Below are positions 1 to 8,552 of a stretch of DNA of 64,000 nt, one piece after another. The position numbers were made by a program, and so were the translations under genes. Origin of the DNA: Limihaloglobus sulfuriphilus (GTDB lineage: Bacteria; Planctomycetota; Phycisphaerae; Sedimentisphaerales; Sedimentisphaeraceae). The notes under the pieces were generated by a model. It was not told the DNA's origin, ran no database searches, and saw only the letters and a program-made list of their open reading frames with translations. The stretch is from contig NZ_CP019646.1 of the NCBI RefSeq assembly GCF_001999965.1, forward strand, positions 3,224,001-3,288,000, written 5' to 3'. How positions within the stretch are numbered: position 1 is the first letter of the stretch; each line of letters begins with the position of its first letter.

Positions 1-873
1 ACCTATGATATCTTTTGCAATCTTTAATCCGGTTTGGTTGTTTGAAGCAAATGCAAAATGGAACAAAGGTACATTTTTTGAATTCCTTAAAACCAAAGGA
101 GATTTAGTTACATATGTGAAAATTTCTTTAAGTCTTCTGATGTATAGATTTATGATTTTATTTATAGGTTTGTCAACTTTAGATGTTACTTCAATTTCAT
201 CTTCAAAAAGAGTAGAGTGGCGGAATGTATGATAAAACTCCTCGCGAATTTCCTGTTCAGTCAAACCAAAGAAAGAGATCAGCTTCTCTAAATGAAGTAA
301 TTTACCTTCCCTATCAAGCAATCGATTTACTATTACACCTGTAGGTACAAGTATCCAAAGGTCTGTTCTGGTATTCTTGAGTTTTTCTATAGATTTCCAG
401 TTAATTTGCATCCCAAACGGGTCAAGAAGCACCAATGCAGCATATTTATTTGATGTTTTCATTATATCCGCTAATTCTAATAGAAATTTGTTACAATCTC
501 CTGAACGAAATTGCAATCGCTTTGGTTCAATATTGTTTATTCCTGAAAGCCGGGACTGTAGTTGTTCGATAGCATTTTTGTTTAAGTCAATAAAATAATA
601 CCAGTCAAATAACTGTTCTAAACTTAAAATTCTTTCTGCAGCACTTTGGTATAAATTTTCTTCTTCATTAGTAGCTGAAAAAAATAAGTCAGCCCTAAAT
701 GTCTCGTCTTTTTGACCTCTTTCACCACTACCGGCAAATCCGTCAAAATATATAGTTTCCCAGTTATATTTGGTTTTATTATGGTTAAGTATTGTTAGAT
801 AAGCATTAACATATTTTACGAAAGCCTCTAACTTTTGTTCTGTCCAATCTCCTCCCCATGAATTGTTAACCAT
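1..873 (-). CDS. tcmP: Three-Cys-motif partner protein TcmP (3' part beyond window)
   Basis: The minus strand is open from an ATG at 873 down to base 1, giving 291 codons with no stop; the C-terminus lies outside the window. The product begins MVNNSWGGDWTEQKL and carries FDGFAGSGE near residue 45 and LLDPFGMQINW in the middle. These resemble a methyltransferase-type nucleotide loop and a DP(F/P) motif, and the overall pattern matches the TcmP family. TcmP is normally encoded beside a three-Cys-motif protein (DUF5131, phage Gp37/Gp68-like, radical-SAM-like). No such gene lies on the upstream side here, so the partner, if present, should lie to the left of base 1. The role of the pair is not established. 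Low GC compared with most neighbours hints at an accessory gene. Family assignment is by recall of motifs. Confidence 0.72.
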   Translation of the reverse strand, partial: MVNNSWGGDWTEQKLEAFVKYVNAYLTILNHNKTKYNWETIYFDGFAGSGERGQKDETFRADLFFSATNEEENLYQSAAERILSLEQLFDWYYFIDLNKNAIEQLQSRLSGINNIEPKRLQFRSGDCNKFLLELADIMKTSNKYAALVLLDPFGMQINWKSIEKLKNTRTDLWILVPTGVIVNRLLDREGKLLHLEKLISFFGLTEQEIREEFYHTFRHSTLFEDEIEVTSKVDKPINKIINLYIRRLKEIFTYVTKSPLVLRNSKNVPLFHFAFASNNQTGLKIAKDIIG

Positions 874-957
874 GTTTGCGCCCTTTCGATAATGCAATAA
901 CCACACTCTTAACCGCAGTGATCATCTTTAAAGACATCTTAGCTTATTGTAGATTTG

Positions 958-986
958 ACTTTATCATATGATATGCATAATGTCAA
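958..986 (-). promoter_or_regulatory. Possible promoter of tcmP
   Basis: On the minus strand TTGACA (986-981) is followed after 17 bases by TAAAGT (963-958), about 85 bases upstream of the tcmP ATG. The -35 is perfect but the -10 is poor (4 of 6). The segment also contains a short palindrome around CATATGATATG. Weak call. Confidence 0.3.
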
Positions 987-1115
987 TTGAAAATGCGCAA
1001 TATTGAATGACCCCGATGGACGGTTTGCTGTTATAATCTTATGTTCACACTTCAGTGTGTTTGAAACAGTATAAGTCGTTTTTTGATCAGTCGATGCGCG
1101 AAATTCCCTGCCTGG

Positions 1116-1490
1116 CTACGAAATCCATTTTGCGCCGTTATAAACCTTCTCGACTTTCATCACAACGGCCGCCTCTTTGGGCAGCTTGTCCGAGACCCAT
1201 TTTTTTACTTCCTCGAACATTTCACCCTCTGTGAATCTCTGGGCCTTTCCTTTTATCTGGTAGGAACCCTTATCATCATCGTGGACAACAAACGATATAT
1301 TTCCGTTGCTCAATATATTTTTGCGGGTTTTGTCGAGGTAGTTGTCGGCAATAAGAATGGTTTCATCGTCCATGACCTTCAGGTAGGCGATGTAAACAAC
1401 ATTGGGCATGCAATCCTGGTCGCTGGTTGCAACCGGTATGACATCCTGTTTTTCAATAGCGGATTTTACTTCTTCTGGTAGTTTTGCCAT
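1116..1490 (-). CDS. Pyridoxamine 5'-phosphate oxidase-like FMN-binding split-barrel protein
   Basis: A 124-residue protein with the small split-barrel layout: an N-terminal helix (PEEVKSAIEKQDVIPVATSD), a strand pair reading MPNVVYIAYLKVMDDETILIAD, then KTRKNI and a C-terminal half with GSYQIKGKAQRFTEG. This is the pattern of stand-alone PNPOx-like or general-stress FMN-binding proteins, which usually bind FMN or F420 or act as flavin reductases of unknown substrate; it is too short to be the biosynthetic PdxH. The ATG at 1490-1488 is preceded on the minus strand by a GTAAAT stretch, so the ribosome site is weak. It stands alone: neighbours on the same strand are more than 200 bases away on either side. 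Family is fairly sure, substrate unknown. Confidence 0.72.
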   Translation of the reverse strand: MAKLPEEVKSAIEKQDVIPVATSDQDCMPNVVYIAYLKVMDDETILIADNYLDKTRKNILSNGNISFVVHDDDKGSYQIKGKAQRFTEGEMFEEVKKWVSDKLPKEAAVVMKVEKVYNGAKWIS

Positions 1491-1841
1491 GATTTACCTT
1501 ACTAATAAACTAAAACTTTTGAATTAAAGATAACAAGGGCAGGCGTTTACGCTTCAGTGATTACGCCGCGCAACTCGGTGCGGGCATATCATCTGTGTAT
1601 GTCAAACACATTACCTATAAATATACTACAGATATATTATATATAAATCAACCTGAAACATATTTTTTCTCGCCACTGGCAATATCAATGAAGATATATA
1701 AGGTAATAGCAGCCAGACTATGGAATAAAACAGAAGAGTTATATAATCAGTTTTTTATCTCTATCAGTTCTTAAAGGACTTATTACAATTATTGCGGCAT
1801 ATAATCGCAGCTAAACCTCTCGGTTCTGCTGCCTTGCGGTT
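1491..1841. other. AT-rich intergenic stretch
   Basis: No coding region, tRNA or convincing hairpin was seen. Around 1615-1655 there is a run of TATA-rich sequence that could hold a promoter for the minus-strand split-barrel gene, but no clear -35/-10 pair stands out. Confidence 0.5.
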
Positions 1842-3686
1842 TTATTCTATCGGGCGGACGGGTCTTTTGTTTACAGTATCGTCAAGCCACTGGCCAAAGA
1901 CCGTCTGAAAAGTTGTTTCGTCTGTCTTTAATGGTTCGCCGTCAATCTCCGAAGGCATGTTTTTACTGCCGTCTTTGAAACTGATCCCGTCAAAATATGC
2001 CCCGCTGCCCAGCTCAACATCCTTGACGCTCCAAGTGCCGCACGAGAGTACAAAACGGTTTACGCCGAGTTTGGCGTATGCGCCTGGTTTTCCGATTGCA
2101 TCATCATATAGTTCAGCCACGTTGGCGGTTATCTGGTGCCATGTTTTGGCTTGCCGGGGCAGGTTGAAATACAATCCCTGTTTTTTTCTGCCCAATTGCT
2201 GAAGATGCAGCCAGCTGCTGACACTGCCGGTTGTGTGGTACCCCACGGCTCTTGGGTAGTAATCACTATAGTATTTGGCAATTTCCCTGCCCCAATCAAA
2301 CTGCATGAAGAACTTCAGCTCGCCATCGTCTTCGGGGCCGCCGATCGCCATCAGGCTGTAATAGCCGCCGCCCAGCTCGGGCTCTTCTTCTATACGGTAG
2401 CTGCCTTTAAGTATCGGGTTATCGCCGGGAGACTCTATTATCTGGTAAAATTCGTTATACTCGTCCTGCAGCCAGTTTTTACCCATCGGAATTGTATAGA
2501 CATAACCTGAGTAAAGCCCGTCGGTTTTCCATTTCATCCGCCATTCATTATGGTAGCCGGTTTCCTCGTCGCAGTTGTAGCGGTAGGGCGTGTACCAACT
2601 CTTAAGGCAATCTTCAAAACTGCCGTTTTCAAGCTGCGGTTTTGCCGGCAGATTTACTATCGGCGAAAAGAGACGCGGCTCAATGTCATGCGTAAACTCC
2701 TGGAAGGTATCTGGGTAGACAAATTCTTTGTCAACATCCACAAGTCTGGCTTTTAGTGTTATATCCTCGCCGTCCACCTCTACTATAGAGTAGTAACCCC
2801 CTGCGTTGAGCCCTTTTTCGTATTCAGGGTATTCCTCGCCGAAGGGTCTGGGTGAAGTGCCGCTGGGGATAGTAACAAAGTTTATGCCTTTATATCTCCA
2901 GGCGGTTTTCTCGGAAACTTTTATGCCGTTATGGACGTGGCCGTTAAAAAACCACTTGACATTTCCATGTTCGCTCATTGCCTCAAGCAGGTCGTGCTTG
3001 AGCTCTGCCGAATGTGTGTACCACTCAAGCTGGCTCAACCCCATCGGCATGAAATGGATGTGTACCAGAACGATTGTCGGTTTGTCCTTGTTCGCTGCCA
3101 GGTCCTTGCGGAACCATTCCATCATCGGCTTAACCACCTCAAGACGGTCATAGTTGCCGAATTCAATATTTGCAGGCAGCGAGACGAAGTGCCATTTGCC
3201 CACATCAAACGAATAATACACACTGCGGATGCCGTTAACCTGTTCCTGGTAATCGCGGAATAGAGTGTATGGAGGGGAAGTGTCGTGGTTGCCGTGGTTT
3301 ATGATGTGGCGGCCCTTGGTGTACGGGCTGATCCTCTCTTCCCAGTTGTCCAGGCTTTTATTGTCGGGCACGTTTACAATATCACCGAGATGAATTATGA
3401 ACTTTATATCCCGGGGGTCTTTGTTAATCTCTTCTATAGTAGTCGAGAGAGCGTAGTTTGCGTTCAGGGCCAGATCTGAATTGCCCGGGTCGGCATGGCT
3501 CACCTGCGAATCAGCAATAATTGCAAAAGTGAACTTCTCCGGTATTTCTTTGAGCTCCGGCCAGGGGTTTGTTATTCCGTCCCATTCCGGATCAATGCCG
3601 AGGGGCCTCTGCTCCTGTGCCGAGATGTTTGCAGAAAAGGTGATCAGTACAACAGTCAACAGCAAAAAAATATTAGATATTTTCAT
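1842..3686 (-). CDS. Secreted calcineurin-like metallophosphoesterase
   Basis: A 614-residue exported protein. Residues 1-23 form a signal peptide (MKIS, hydrophobic core, ending ISAQ). The metallophosphatase motifs follow in order: D59 in AIIADSQ, GD at 101-102 in HLGDIVN, GNHD at 132-135, H209 and H211 in VHIHFMP, and GHVH at 249-252, so the dimetal site looks complete. After about residue 340 comes a second module of roughly 270 residues rich in Trp and Tyr, which looks like a carbohydrate-binding or jelly-roll-type domain. Natural substrates could be phosphodiesters, phosphomonoesters or phosphorylated polysaccharide. No operon partner is visible: the next genes are an unrelated split-barrel protein and a divergent sigma factor. 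The enzyme class is well supported, the substrate is not. Confidence 0.85.
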   Translation of the reverse strand: MKISNIFLLLTVVLITFSANISAQEQRPLGIDPEWDGITNPWPELKEIPEKFTFAIIADSQVSHADPGNSDLALNANYALSTTIEEINKDPRDIKFIIHLGDIVNVPDNKSLDNWEERISPYTKGRHIINHGNHDTSPPYTLFRDYQEQVNGIRSVYYSFDVGKWHFVSLPANIEFGNYDRLEVVKPMMEWFRKDLAANKDKPTIVLVHIHFMPMGLSQLEWYTHSAELKHDLLEAMSEHGNVKWFFNGHVHNGIKVSEKTAWRYKGINFVTIPSGTSPRPFGEEYPEYEKGLNAGGYYSIVEVDGEDITLKARLVDVDKEFVYPDTFQEFTHDIEPRLFSPIVNLPAKPQLENGSFEDCLKSWYTPYRYNCDEETGYHNEWRMKWKTDGLYSGYVYTIPMGKNWLQDEYNEFYQIIESPGDNPILKGSYRIEEEPELGGGYYSLMAIGGPEDDGELKFFMQFDWGREIAKYYSDYYPRAVGYHTTGSVSSWLHLQQLGRKKQGLYFNLPRQAKTWHQITANVAELYDDAIGKPGAYAKLGVNRFVLSCGTWSVKDVELGSGAYFDGISFKDGSKNMPSEIDGEPLKTDETTFQTVFGQWLDDTVNKRPVRPIE

Positions 3687-4168
3687 GGTCTGGGCCTCTT
3701 AAAAAGTAATTGTAAATATAAATACCGGCTTATTGTTTGCAGATAAATCATTCTATCTTAAAACAGTCTTTGCGTAATCCTTTTATAGAAAAGATTTTAA
3801 GTTTTAAGATTAACTTAACTGGAACAATATGTTATTTTTACAATGTAACATTATAATGTCTGGAGATGATCTGTCAAGCTGTTTTAATGCCGGTGTTTCA
3901 ACGGCCGCAGTGCCTATTTGAGCCCTGATTGGAAGATTGGTCATTATCGCAAGATTTTTTGTTCCGGGTAAAAACTCTCGCGCTGCCGTGGGGCAATAAA
4001 TTTTCTTTGTAATAAACTCTTTCATAATATATAATAATGTTTGAGGTTTAATATAGTTTATCGACATCAATGAGATTTAGTGCAATGAGCCTGCTTTAAG
4101 AAAGGGGTATTATGATATTCCTTTTTTTATAAGTCTTGGCTTGCATTGTTTATATATAAAAAGGTAAA
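3687..4168. other. Intergenic region between divergent genes
   Basis: This AT-rich stretch separates the phosphoesterase (minus) and the ECF sigma gene (plus) and must hold both promoters. A TATATATAA stretch lies just upstream of the sigma gene's AAGG ribosome site, but no -35/-10 pair with correct spacing was found. An 86-codon minus-strand open frame at 3810-4070 has no recognisable domain and is not called. Confidence 0.5.
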
Positions 4169-4780
4169 ATGACAAAAACAAAAGATAATTTCGAACAGGA
4201 ACTGGCCCGGCGATTCGTAAAGGGTGATCAGGACGCTTTTGAGAAACTGGTCAAGATCCACAAAAACGCCCTGTACGGGTTTCTGCGCAGATATCTTCCC
4301 AGCCAGGACCTGGTCGAAGACGCCTTTCAGGATACCTTTATGCAGTTTTACCTGAGCAGGGAAAATTTTGACCCGAGCCGTTCTGTCCGGCCGTGGCTTT
4401 TCACCATTGCCGCCAACAAGGCCCGCGATACCCTGAGAAAGAGAAAACGGGAAAGCACCGTATCCATAAATAAAATATCCGATTCCGCTGATATGACCTT
4501 TGACGACACCCTCAACAGTATTGTCTCGAGCAATATCACTCCCGATAAGCTCGCTTCAGACGAGGAAAAAAAGGCCAACGTGCGGGAAATTGTGGATAAT
4601 ATGCCGGATAATTTAAAAGAAATAATAATTTTGGCATATTTTAAGCAATTTTCTTACAAACAAATGGCAGACATACTTAGTATACCTATAGGTACTGTAA
4701 AAAGCAGATTGCATTCTGCAGTTGGATATTTTGTTAAAAAGTGGAAAAATACATATATGGACAAAGACAGCAATGAGTGA
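4169..4780 (+). CDS. ECF-type RNA polymerase sigma-70 factor
   Basis: A 203-residue sigma factor. Region 2 occupies roughly residues 20-95, with the helix FLRRYLPSQDLVEDAFQDTF typical of the core-binding and -10 recognition segment, followed by RPWLFTIAANKARDTLRKRKR. Region 4 lies at about 140-195 (MPDNLKEIIILAYFKQFSYKQMADIL, then IPIGTVKSRLHSA), the helix-turn-helix that reads the -35. There is no region 1.1 or 3, hence the ECF group. AAAGGT precedes the ATG closely. The stop overlaps the start of the downstream membrane gene by 8 bases, the usual arrangement for an ECF sigma with its regulator. Which signal it answers to cannot be told from the sequence. Confidence 0.9.
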   Translation: MTKTKDNFEQELARRFVKGDQDAFEKLVKIHKNALYGFLRRYLPSQDLVEDAFQDTFMQFYLSRENFDPSRSVRPWLFTIAANKARDTLRKRKRESTVSINKISDSADMTFDDTLNSIVSSNITPDKLASDEEKKANVREIVDNMPDNLKEIIILAYFKQFSYKQMADILSIPIGTVKSRLHSAVGYFVKKWKNTYMDKDSNE

Positions 4781-5810
4781 GCTTGAAACGAACAGAAAAA
4801 AAATGAGCATTGAATTGCAGCAGGACGTCTTTGACTATTACTTTAAATCCTGTGATGAAAACAAGTTAAAAGAAACAGAAAGAGTTCTCCAGGAATCTCC
4901 CCTGGCGTATGAGCTCTACAAAGCCATATCTGATAATCTCTACCCGCTCTCATCAGAGCTCGAAGAGCATGTTGAGTGCCCGCAAGAGCTTCTTGAAAAG
5001 ACACTGGTATTTGTAAGCCGACATAATGTTGATCAGGTACCCGGTCCCGAAAAGAATTCCATCTTTTACAGGTTTTTCCACTCTGGATTTGTCAGGGCGG
5101 CAGCGGTTATCTTTGTATGCTTCGTTGCCGCGGCGTGTTTTCTGCCGGCGACGGGTAAGATGCGCATGATAGCCGCCAAGATTGGCTGCCAGTCAAACCT
5201 GGCTGGGATATCTCGGGCGATCAGCTCTTACAGCAATGCCAACGCCAATATCTTCCCCTCTGTTGAACACAAACCGGGCTCGCCCTGGTGGAAAGTCGGC
5301 AGCCAGAGCGATGAGTACAGCTCAAACACCCGCAACTATTGGCTGCTGGTCAAACACGGATATATTACCCCGGAATCTTTCAGGTGTCCGGGCAGAGACT
5401 GCTCAGTGTCTCCGTGCGGCAAGGTTCAAATGGCTTCTCTTCGTGATTTCCCGACCAGAAAACATGTAAACTACAGCTTTATGATAGTTACCCCTGAAAA
5501 CGCCAAAGCATCTCTGCAGACCAGAACGGCCATCGCGGCAGATACTAACCCGATATTCGATTTTGCATCAAAGCTAAAACCCGATATCCAGGAAAAATTT
5601 CTCAAGCTCCATCTTACAGAGGCACACAGGACAGCGTTGAGCAAAAACCATAACTCACAAGGTCAAAATGTCATGTTCTCTGATGGAAGCGTGGACTTCA
5701 TATCAGGCAGAACTCTATATCAGGACGATATTTACACACTCCAAGATATATCAACATATCAGGGCAACGAAACCTCGCTTTGCACCGCTGATGTGTTCCT
5801 GGCACCATAA
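4773..5810 (+). CDS. Membrane anti-sigma-like protein with pseudopilin-type C-terminal domain
   Basis: The start chosen is the ATG at 4773, which overlaps the sigma-factor stop, rather than the upstream in-frame ATG at 4722 inside the sigma gene. The 345-residue product has a cytoplasmic helical N-terminus (about 1-100), one membrane segment at about 108-126 (VRAAAVIFVCFVAAACF), and a periplasmic part. The latter begins IGCQSNLAGISRAISSYSNAN and ends with HNSQGQNVMFSDGSVDF. That His-x9-Asp-Gly pattern and the N-terminal helix match the DUF1559/H-X9-DG pseudopilin-like domains that are abundant in planctomycetes. No zinc-finger anti-sigma (HxxxCxxC) motif is visible. Translational coupling to the sigma gene suggests it holds the factor at the membrane; that role is inference. 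Confidence 0.65.
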   Translation: MSELETNRKKMSIELQQDVFDYYFKSCDENKLKETERVLQESPLAYELYKAISDNLYPLSSELEEHVECPQELLEKTLVFVSRHNVDQVPGPEKNSIFYRFFHSGFVRAAAVIFVCFVAAACFLPATGKMRMIAAKIGCQSNLAGISRAISSYSNANANIFPSVEHKPGSPWWKVGSQSDEYSSNTRNYWLLVKHGYITPESFRCPGRDCSVSPCGKVQMASLRDFPTRKHVNYSFMIVTPENAKASLQTRTAIAADTNPIFDFASKLKPDIQEKFLKLHLTEAHRTALSKNHNSQGQNVMFSDGSVDFISGRTLYQDDIYTLQDISTYQGNETSLCTADVFLAP

Positions 5811-5841
5811 GATACTCATAACAAACCTCCTATATAAAGTT

Positions 5842-5872
5842 AAAGCCGCCCGTAAAAAGGCGGCTTTTTCTG
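5842..5872 (+). terminator. Rho-independent terminator after the sigma/anti-sigma pair
   Basis: The arms AAAGCCGCC (5842-5850) and GGCGGCTTT (5859-5867) pair perfectly across an 8-base loop and run into a T-rich tail, 32 bases after the stop of the membrane gene. Confidence 0.85.
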
Positions 5873-6057
5873 TTTTATCCAAAAACCTAACACTCTGGGA
5901 ATATGTCTATTTAATATTTAGCTTGAGAAAAACGCCAAAATCCATATAAAAGGCATCTGAAAACAGGTAACAGGGGTGTTTTTCCGGGGACACTCTTTAA
6001 AATATTTTGCCCTCCGGTCCGAAAGTCGGCCGCGGGGTGCTTATCTTGAGGTTATAA

Positions 6058-7185
6058 TTGAGTATCGGTAAATTCGAAATATTATGCAAAGACGCTAAAA
6101 GCAATGCCCGCAAGGGTTTATTGACAACCGGCCACGGAGATATCCGCACGCCGGTGTTTATGCCCGTCGGCACTCGCGGCTCGGTTAAGGGGCTTACTCC
6201 CGAGATGGTCAAAGATATCGGCTCTCAGATAATTCTTGCCAATACGTATCACATGTATCTGCGGCCGGGGATTGATGTTGTCGAGCAGCTCGGCGGCCTC
6301 CACAAACTCATGGCGTGGGACGCTCCGATACTCACTGACAGCGGCGGCTATCAGGTGTTTTCACTGAGCACGCTAAACCGGATCGGCGATGACGGCGTGG
6401 AGTTTGCCAGCCATATCGACGGACAGCGGATATACCTCGATCCGGCGATTGCCACGGATGCCCAGAACCGGCTTGGAGCTGATATCATCATGGCGTTCGA
6501 TGAGTGTGCGCCGTATCCGTGTGAGCGTGAGCGGCTTGTCAGCGCGACAGAGAGGAGCATCCGCTGGGCTAAAATATGCAAAGACAGCCACAAAAATGAC
6601 TTACAGCTTCTGTTTGCCATTGTCCAGGGCGGGATTGACCTTGAATTACGCTCGTATTGTGCCGACAAACTCGTTGAAATCGGCTTTCCCGGGTATGCTA
6701 TGGGCGGGCTGAGTGTCGGCGAGGGCTTTGACAATATGATACGTACAACCGCGCACACGGTGCGGCACCTGCCGGAGGATAAACCGCGGTATTTGATGGG
6801 CGTTGGTATGCCGGCAGACCTTATCGCCGGCGTGAGGGAGGGGATTGACATGTTCGATTGTGTTCTGCCGACGCGAAACGGCCGCAACGCCTCGGCGTTT
6901 ACCGAGGAAGGTCCGATAAAACTGCGGAACAGCGTCTATACCACGGATATCAGGCCGCTCGAGGAGGGGTGCGGCTGTTACTGCTGCCGAAATTTCAGCC
7001 GCGGCACGCTTCGCCACTTCTTTAATGTGGGGGAAATGCTCGGCCCGACACTGGTTTCTATACATAATATAACTTTTTTACAAAGAATTATGGACAAAAT
7101 ACATAAAAATATAGACAATAACACGTTTTCAGAATGGTCTGAAGAAAAGCTGAAAAAATATGCCGCGTGCGGATATGTCAGATAG
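6058..7185 (+). CDS. tgt: Queuine tRNA-ribosyltransferase (Tgt)
   Basis: This 375-residue enzyme exchanges guanine 34 of GUN-anticodon tRNAs for preQ1, a step in queuosine synthesis. Diagnostic stretches are PVFMPVGTRGSVKGL, LTDSGGYQVFSL (catalytic Asp region), MAFDECAPYP, IVQGGID, GGLSVGE and DMFDCVLPTRNGRNA. The zinc site is CGCYCC (Cys-x-Cys-x2-Cys) with a later His in VSIHNITF. Length fits bacterial Tgt. The frame opens with TTG at 6058, preceded by TTGAGG about 8 bases upstream; no ATG lies nearby upstream, so TTG is the likely start. It heads the widely conserved tgt-yajC-secD-secF cluster, here separated from yajC by 826 bases of repeats. Confidence 0.95.
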   Translation: MSIGKFEILCKDAKSNARKGLLTTGHGDIRTPVFMPVGTRGSVKGLTPEMVKDIGSQIILANTYHMYLRPGIDVVEQLGGLHKLMAWDAPILTDSGGYQVFSLSTLNRIGDDGVEFASHIDGQRIYLDPAIATDAQNRLGADIIMAFDECAPYPCERERLVSATERSIRWAKICKDSHKNDLQLLFAIVQGGIDLELRSYCADKLVEIGFPGYAMGGLSVGEGFDNMIRTTAHTVRHLPEDKPRYLMGVGMPADLIAGVREGIDMFDCVLPTRNGRNASAFTEEGPIKLRNSVYTTDIRPLEEGCGCYCCRNFSRGTLRHFFNVGEMLGPTLVSIHNITFLQRIMDKIHKNIDNNTFSEWSEEKLKKYAACGYVR

Positions 7186-7193
7186 GCGGCAGC

Positions 7194-7534
7194 GTAGAGC
7201 AAATTCACGAATTTGCTCAGTTTAAAAAGTTAATAGCTAAAAGTAATCAAATAGACATGATTAACAAGATTTGGATTTACCATGAAGAGCATGAAGGACA
7301 TGAAGAAAGGATATAATACAAACTTCAATTTCTTCAATAACTTCATGGTTAATAAAAAATTAATAGTTATGTAGGGCAAGCGTCCCCGCTTGCCGTTTCA
7401 ATGTCAACCGAGGACGGTTGAGCTACTTAGTAAGAGTACACGCTTTAACGTGCAAAACACCCCGTCTTTCGGGCACCCCTCTGTGAGAGGGTAATTTGAT
7501 TTGTGTCGGGCTGGAAGCCCGACCTACGATGAGT
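7194..7534 (+). repeat. Composite palindrome block, copy 1 (tgt-yajC gap)
   Basis: In order on the plus strand: a GTAG-headed palindrome with arms GAGCAAATTC/GAATTTGCTC; an AT-rich segment with three ATGAAG-type units; a GTAG-headed palindrome GGCAAGCG/CGCTTGCC; palindrome TCAACCG/CGGTTGA (GTAG on its minus-strand side); hairpin CACGC/GCGTG; hairpin CCCG-TCTTT-CGGG; a CCTCT-type hairpin; and palindrome GTCGGGCT/AGCCCGAC (GTAG on the minus strand). The same order recurs elsewhere in the window. No coding potential. Confidence 0.9.
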
Positions 7535-7891
7535 TAAAAAGTTAATAGCTAAAAGTAATCAGATAGACATGATTTACAGGATTTGAATTTACCATGAAGA
7601 GCATGAAGGACATGAAGAAAAGATATAATACAAACTTCAATTTCTTCAATAACTTTATGGTAAAAAAAAATTAATCTTGTCTATCTTGTAAATCCTGTCT
7701 AATAATTTTAAAAGTTACGATTTATGTAGGGCAAGCGTCCCCGCTTGCCGTTTTAATGTCAACCGAGGACGGTTGACCTACTTAGTAAGAGTACACGCTT
7801 TAGCGTGCAAAAACCCCGTCTTTCGGGCACCTCTCTAAAGAGGGGAATTTAATTTGTGTCGGGCTGGAAGCCCGACCTACGATGAGTTTAA
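7535..7891 (+). repeat. Composite palindrome block, copy 2 (tandem with copy 1)
   Basis: A near-identical second copy directly following the first, starting again at AAAAAGTTAATAGCTAAAAG about 310 bases downstream. It lacks the first GAGCAAATTC palindrome but contains a more complete AT-rich inverted repeat (7564-7701) and then the same series of hairpins up to AGCCCGACCTAC. The remaining 7892-8011 is AT-rich and presumably holds the yajC promoter; no clear promoter was found there. Confidence 0.88.
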
Positions 7892-8011
7892 AAGTTAAGT
7901 GTTATAGATTCCCGTTAAATCGGGATGGTTTTAAAAATAATTATACAGTATAGTATTTGCAATTTGCGATATAAGAAATAAGAATAGTTTAAATACAGAG
8001 GATTTTTAAAG

Positions 8012-8431
8012 ATGACAGAAATTTATAGTTTGATATCAGCAGCGATACTCGCCGAAGAAGGCGATGTAGTAACAGCAGAGGTTGCCGGCGAGGCACAAAA
8101 CCAGGTAAGCGCCGCGGCCAACGGTTCACCCCAGGGTGACGTTGAGTCTCAGGGCACACCTGAGCAGAAGCCGTTTAACCCGATGTCTCTGGCACTTCCG
8201 GTTCTGCTTTTTGTGGTTATGTACTTCATTCTGTTCCGCGGCCCGCGTAAACAGCAGAAAGAACAGCAGAAGATGCGAAGCAGTCTTGCCAAGAACGACC
8301 GTGTTGTTACAATCGGCGGCATGTACGGGATTATCCTTGATATAACCGATGATGAGGTAACCCTGAAAGTTGATGAGTCAAACAATACCAAAATCAAGAT
8401 GGCCAAAGCGGCTATCTCCAGGAAGGTATAA
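8012..8431 (+). CDS. yajC: Preprotein translocase subunit YajC
   Basis: A 139-residue single-pass membrane protein that associates with SecDF and SecYEG. After a variable, acidic N-terminal stretch comes the membrane segment at about 58-76 (MSLALPVLLFVVMYFILF), then the family signature RGPRKQQKEQQKM. The soluble domain follows with NDRVVTIGGMYGIILDI and DEVTLKVDESNNTKIKMAKAAI, all typical of YajC. The N-terminus is longer than in E. coli. GAGG lies about 9 bases before the ATG. The gene sits directly upstream of secDF, as in most bacteria. Confidence 0.93.
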   Translation: MTEIYSLISAAILAEEGDVVTAEVAGEAQNQVSAAANGSPQGDVESQGTPEQKPFNPMSLALPVLLFVVMYFILFRGPRKQQKEQQKMRSSLAKNDRVVTIGGMYGIILDITDDEVTLKVDESNNTKIKMAKAAISRKV

Positions 8432-8552
8432 CCGCTGCGAGGCCGAGCAGGCTTAACAGTGTTTACACAGATGAAATCTAAAAGCTGCCTCCGGTTGAGT
8501 TTATCTTAAACCCGGCTTTTAGCAGTATATTACTCTAATTACGGAATATGTT

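Noticed and set aside
3810-4070. 86-codon minus-strand open frame in an intergenic region
   Set aside because: No ribosome site, no family resemblance, and AT-rich composition as in the surrounding non-coding DNA.
7186-8011. Rho-independent terminators made of the repeat palindromes
   Set aside because: The hairpins lack T-runs and recur as sequence-identical families within operons, so they are better described as repeats; an effect on transcription is not excluded.
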